NCBI RefSeq assembly: GCF_001644575.1
Contig: NZ_CP015596.1
Span: forward strand, 4,464,001 to 4,528,000
Length of the DNA: 64,000 nucleotides
Source: Mycobacterium adipatum
Lineage (GTDB): Bacteria > Actinomycetota > Actinomycetes > Mycobacteriales > Mycobacteriaceae
Reading direction: 5' to 3'
Shown here one piece after another: positions 62,400-64,000 of this stretch; position 1 is the stretch's first letter; each line of letters opens with the position of its first letter. A program made the translations under genes and the position numbers. The notes beneath the pieces were generated by a model. The model was not told where the DNA came from. It made no database searches and saw only the letters and a program-made list of their open reading frames with translations.

Positions 62400-63445
62400 G
62401 CGACGAACTGCTGAAACTGACCGCCTACTTCGGCGAGCGGCTGCGCGGGGAGCACGGCTTCGTCGCCGACGAACTGCTGGACCTCTTCGGCCGCGCCGCG
62501 GTGTCCAACAGTGTGGTGCTGCGCGGTATCGGCGGATTCGGACCCAGCCATCAACTGCGCACCGACCGGTCGCTGTCCACCTCCGAGGACCTGCCCGTCG
62601 CGGTGCTCGCGGTGGACACCGCGGAGCGCATCGCGAGCTTGGCGCCGCGGGTGGTCGCCGGCATCGCGCGGGGCATCGTGACCCTGGAGCGCGCCGGCAC
62701 CGCCGTGCCGGGTTCGGACTCGGCAAAGCTCACGGTGTATGTCGGCCGGCAGACCCGGGTCGCCGGGCGGCCCGCCTACCGGGAGGTGTGCGCGCAGTTG
62801 CACCGGATCGGATTCGCCGGTGCGGCAGCATTTCTCGGGGTGGACGGTACCGACCACGGGACGCGCCGGCGGGCCCGGTTCTTCAGCACCAACACCGCGG
62901 TGCCGATGCTGATCACGGCCTCCGGCACCGCCGATCAGGTGGCGACGGCGCTGCCATGGCTTCGTCAGCTGCTGCCCGAGGCGACGATCACGGTGGAACG
63001 CGTGCAGCTCTGCAAGCGGGACGGCAGGCTGCTGGCCCGTCCGGCCGCGTTGCCCCCGGCCGATCCCGACGGGGTGCCGTTATGGCAGAAGCTGACCATC
63101 CACACCTCGGAGGACACCCTGCACGACGGCGTCCCGATCCACCGGGCGATCGTGGCGGCGCTGCGCGGCCGGCACGTCGTCGGCGGCGCGACTGCGCTGC
63201 GCGGGATCTGGGGTTTCCACGGCGATCACGAACCGCACGGCGACCGGTTGTTTCAGCTCGGACGTGAGGTCCCCGTCACAACCGTGGTGGTGGACACCCC
63301 CGCGCGGATCGCCGCGAGTTTCGATCTGATCGATGCGTTGACCGGGGCGCATGGCCTGGTCACGAGCGAAGTTGTGCCCGCACAGGTGTCGATTGACGGA
63401 GGCATGAAAAAGGGCGATCTGACCGTCGGACACCCGCCACGGTGA
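62396..63445 (+). CDS. Triple DUF190-domain protein, linked to CrcB
   Basis: A 349-residue protein built of three DUF190-like repeats of about 100 residues: starting LLKLTAYFGERLR (around 4), AKLTVYVGRQTR (around 115) and QKLTIHTSEDT (around 229). The first and third keep V-L-RGI-GF/WGF and the DxLP/EVP-V-VD pattern. DUF190 is often encoded beside crcB, and its ferredoxin-like fold suggests a PII-like sensor, but a fluoride role is not established. GTG start overlaps crcB2. Confidence 0.85.
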   Translation: MSDELLKLTAYFGERLRGEHGFVADELLDLFGRAAVSNSVVLRGIGGFGPSHQLRTDRSLSTSEDLPVAVLAVDTAERIASLAPRVVAGIARGIVTLERAGTAVPGSDSAKLTVYVGRQTRVAGRPAYREVCAQLHRIGFAGAAAFLGVDGTDHGTRRRARFFSTNTAVPMLITASGTADQVATALPWLRQLLPEATITVERVQLCKRDGRLLARPAALPPADPDGVPLWQKLTIHTSEDTLHDGVPIHRAIVAALRGRHVVGGATALRGIWGFHGDHEPHGDRLFQLGREVPVTTVVVDTPARIAASFDLIDALTGAHGLVTSEVVPAQVSIDGGMKKGDLTVGHPPR

Positions 63446-63452
63446 TCTCAGC

Positions 63453-63471
63453 TTCGGTAAGCCTACCCTGA
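63453..63471. promoter_or_regulatory. IdeR iron box upstream of mbtL
   Basis: TTCGGTAAGCCTACCCTGA matches the mycobacterial iron-box consensus TTAGGTTAGGCTAACCTAA at 14 of 19 positions, 30 bp before the ACP start. IdeR would repress mycobactin tail genes in iron-replete cells. Confidence 0.7.
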
Positions 63472-63500
63472 GTAAATTCTCAGGTGTAGGGTCGCCGAAC

Positions 63501-63770
63501 ATGGAAATGTCACATCCCGAAGCGGTCAAACCGGAGCTTCTGGCCATCCTGCGCGACGATCTCAACATCGACATCTCCCGGGTCTCCCGCGACTCCCGGC
63601 TCGTCGACGACGTCGGCATGGACTCGGTGGCTTTCGCGGTCGGCATGGTGGCCATCGAGGACCGTTTGGGCGCGGCGCTTTCCGAGGAAGATCTGCTCAG
63701 CTGCGAGACCCTCGGCGATCTGGAGACCGCGGTGCTGGCCAAACTGCCAGTGGATCAGGCGAACTCGTGA
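63501..63770 (+). CDS. mbtL: Acyl carrier protein MbtL
   Basis: An 89-residue acyl carrier protein; Ser in GMDSVAFAV (around residue 41) is the phosphopantetheine site, and acidic helices follow (EDRLGAALSEEDLLSCETLGDLE). An iron box upstream and an overlapping mbtM-like gene identify it as MbtL, which carries the long-chain acyl chain for mycobactin. TGA overlaps the next GTG. Confidence 0.88.
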   Translation: MEMSHPEAVKPELLAILRDDLNIDISRVSRDSRLVDDVGMDSVAFAVGMVAIEDRLGAALSEEDLLSCETLGDLETAVLAKLPVDQANS

Positions 63771-64000
63771 CCGGCGCGCCGTGGGGGCTGGCGCAGGCGC
63801 TGACCGATGCGATGACCTCCAGCGACCGGGCGCTGGCGGTGCTCGACACCGACACCGGCACCTGGAACCGTCACCCGTGGGGCGAGATCCACGCGCGCGC
63901 CGAGAACGTGGCGGCCCGCATCTGCGCTGACGGCACACCCGCAGTCGGTCTCGTCGGTGAACCCACCGCAGAGTTCATCGCGGCCATCCCCGGCGCGTTT
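63767..64000 (+). CDS. mbtM: Fatty-acyl-AMP ligase MbtM, 5' part only
   Basis: The first 78 residues, cut by the window edge. The translation (VTGAPWGLAQALTDAM...WNRHPWGEIHARAENVAARI...AVGLVGEPTAEFIAAIPGAF) matches the start of mycobacterial MbtM (FadD33), which loads fatty acids onto MbtL. GTGA overlap with mbtL. The catalytic motifs lie outside the window. Confidence 0.85.
   Translation, partial: MTGAPWGLAQALTDAMTSSDRALAVLDTDTGTWNRHPWGEIHARAENVAARICADGTPAVGLVGEPTAEFIAAIPGAF

Noticed and set aside
1..64000. CRISPR array, rRNA genes or prophage
   Set aside because: No regularly spaced repeats, ribosomal RNA signatures or phage structural genes were seen while reading through the window.

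Overview
The window looks like the chromosome of a fast-growing mycobacterium (Mycolicibacterium-type). The DNA is very GC-rich with C/G-ending codons. There is an antigen-85-type exported esterase, an FprB-type ferredoxin/ferredoxin-reductase fusion, F420-type luciferase-like oxidoreductases, a MoeY-like E1/nitroreductase fusion, a DUF222/HNH (13E12-type) protein with a mycobacterial SOS box, and, at the right edge, an iron-box-preceded mbtL-mbtM start of the mycobactin lipid-tail cluster. All calls were made by reading the sequence; no database search was run.

Region 1 (0-22 kb) is an acyl-CoA catabolic region. A tightly overlapping plus-strand operon (94-8979) holds three crotonases, three AMP-forming acyl-CoA ligases, a short-chain dehydrogenase, an F420-type oxidoreductase and a SnoaL-like protein. 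It converges on a family III CoA-transferase. An ISL3-family insertion sequence (11827-13221, 8-bp target duplication) sits inside the promoter of a 13E12-type DUF222/HNH gene, exactly in its SOS box. A minus-strand block follows: hydrolase, TetR, flavin monooxygenase, GntR, acyl-CoA dehydrogenase, thiolase and FabG-like reductase, divergent from another acyl-CoA dehydrogenase that converges on a MaoC-type dehydratase.

Region 2 (22-31 kb) carries a GAF-GGDEF-EAL cyclic-di-GMP enzyme, an exported antigen-85-like esterase, a small exported protein and a large LuxR-type ATPase regulator. The two exported-protein genes share an upstream inverted repeat.

Region 3 (31-41 kb) has an acyl-CoA dehydrogenase pair that looks like the two subunits of a heteromeric enzyme. 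It also has a self-contained ECF sigma/anti-sigma unit whose two promoters (catalase-like/cytochrome b561 operon and the sigma gene itself) are identical in -35, spacing and -10. FprB and a TetR regulator follow, sharing an operator, then another acyl-CoA ligase.

Region 4 (41-50.7 kb) holds the MoeY-like fusion, a P450, a TetR regulator, a dienelactone hydrolase, a methyltransferase, a second GAF-GGDEF-EAL protein with damaged phosphodiesterase residues, and an EAL-DICT protein cut by an in-frame amber codon. A 3' tRNA-Ala remnant at 50.67 kb and an intact tRNA-Ala at 54.4 kb bracket a small TetR/quinone-oxidoreductase/twin-hydrolase cassette.

Region 5 (54.5-64 kb) is more housekeeping in character: MFS exporter and phosphoglucomutase, a hemerythrin, a SARP/AfsR-type regulator, two CrcB fluoride-channel genes followed by a triple-DUF190 protein, then mbtL and the start of mbtM.

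The commonest architectural themes are 4-nt ATGA/GTGA overlaps inside operons, convergent genes whose stop codons share a single CTAG, and TetR/GntR genes with clear palindromic operators nearby.
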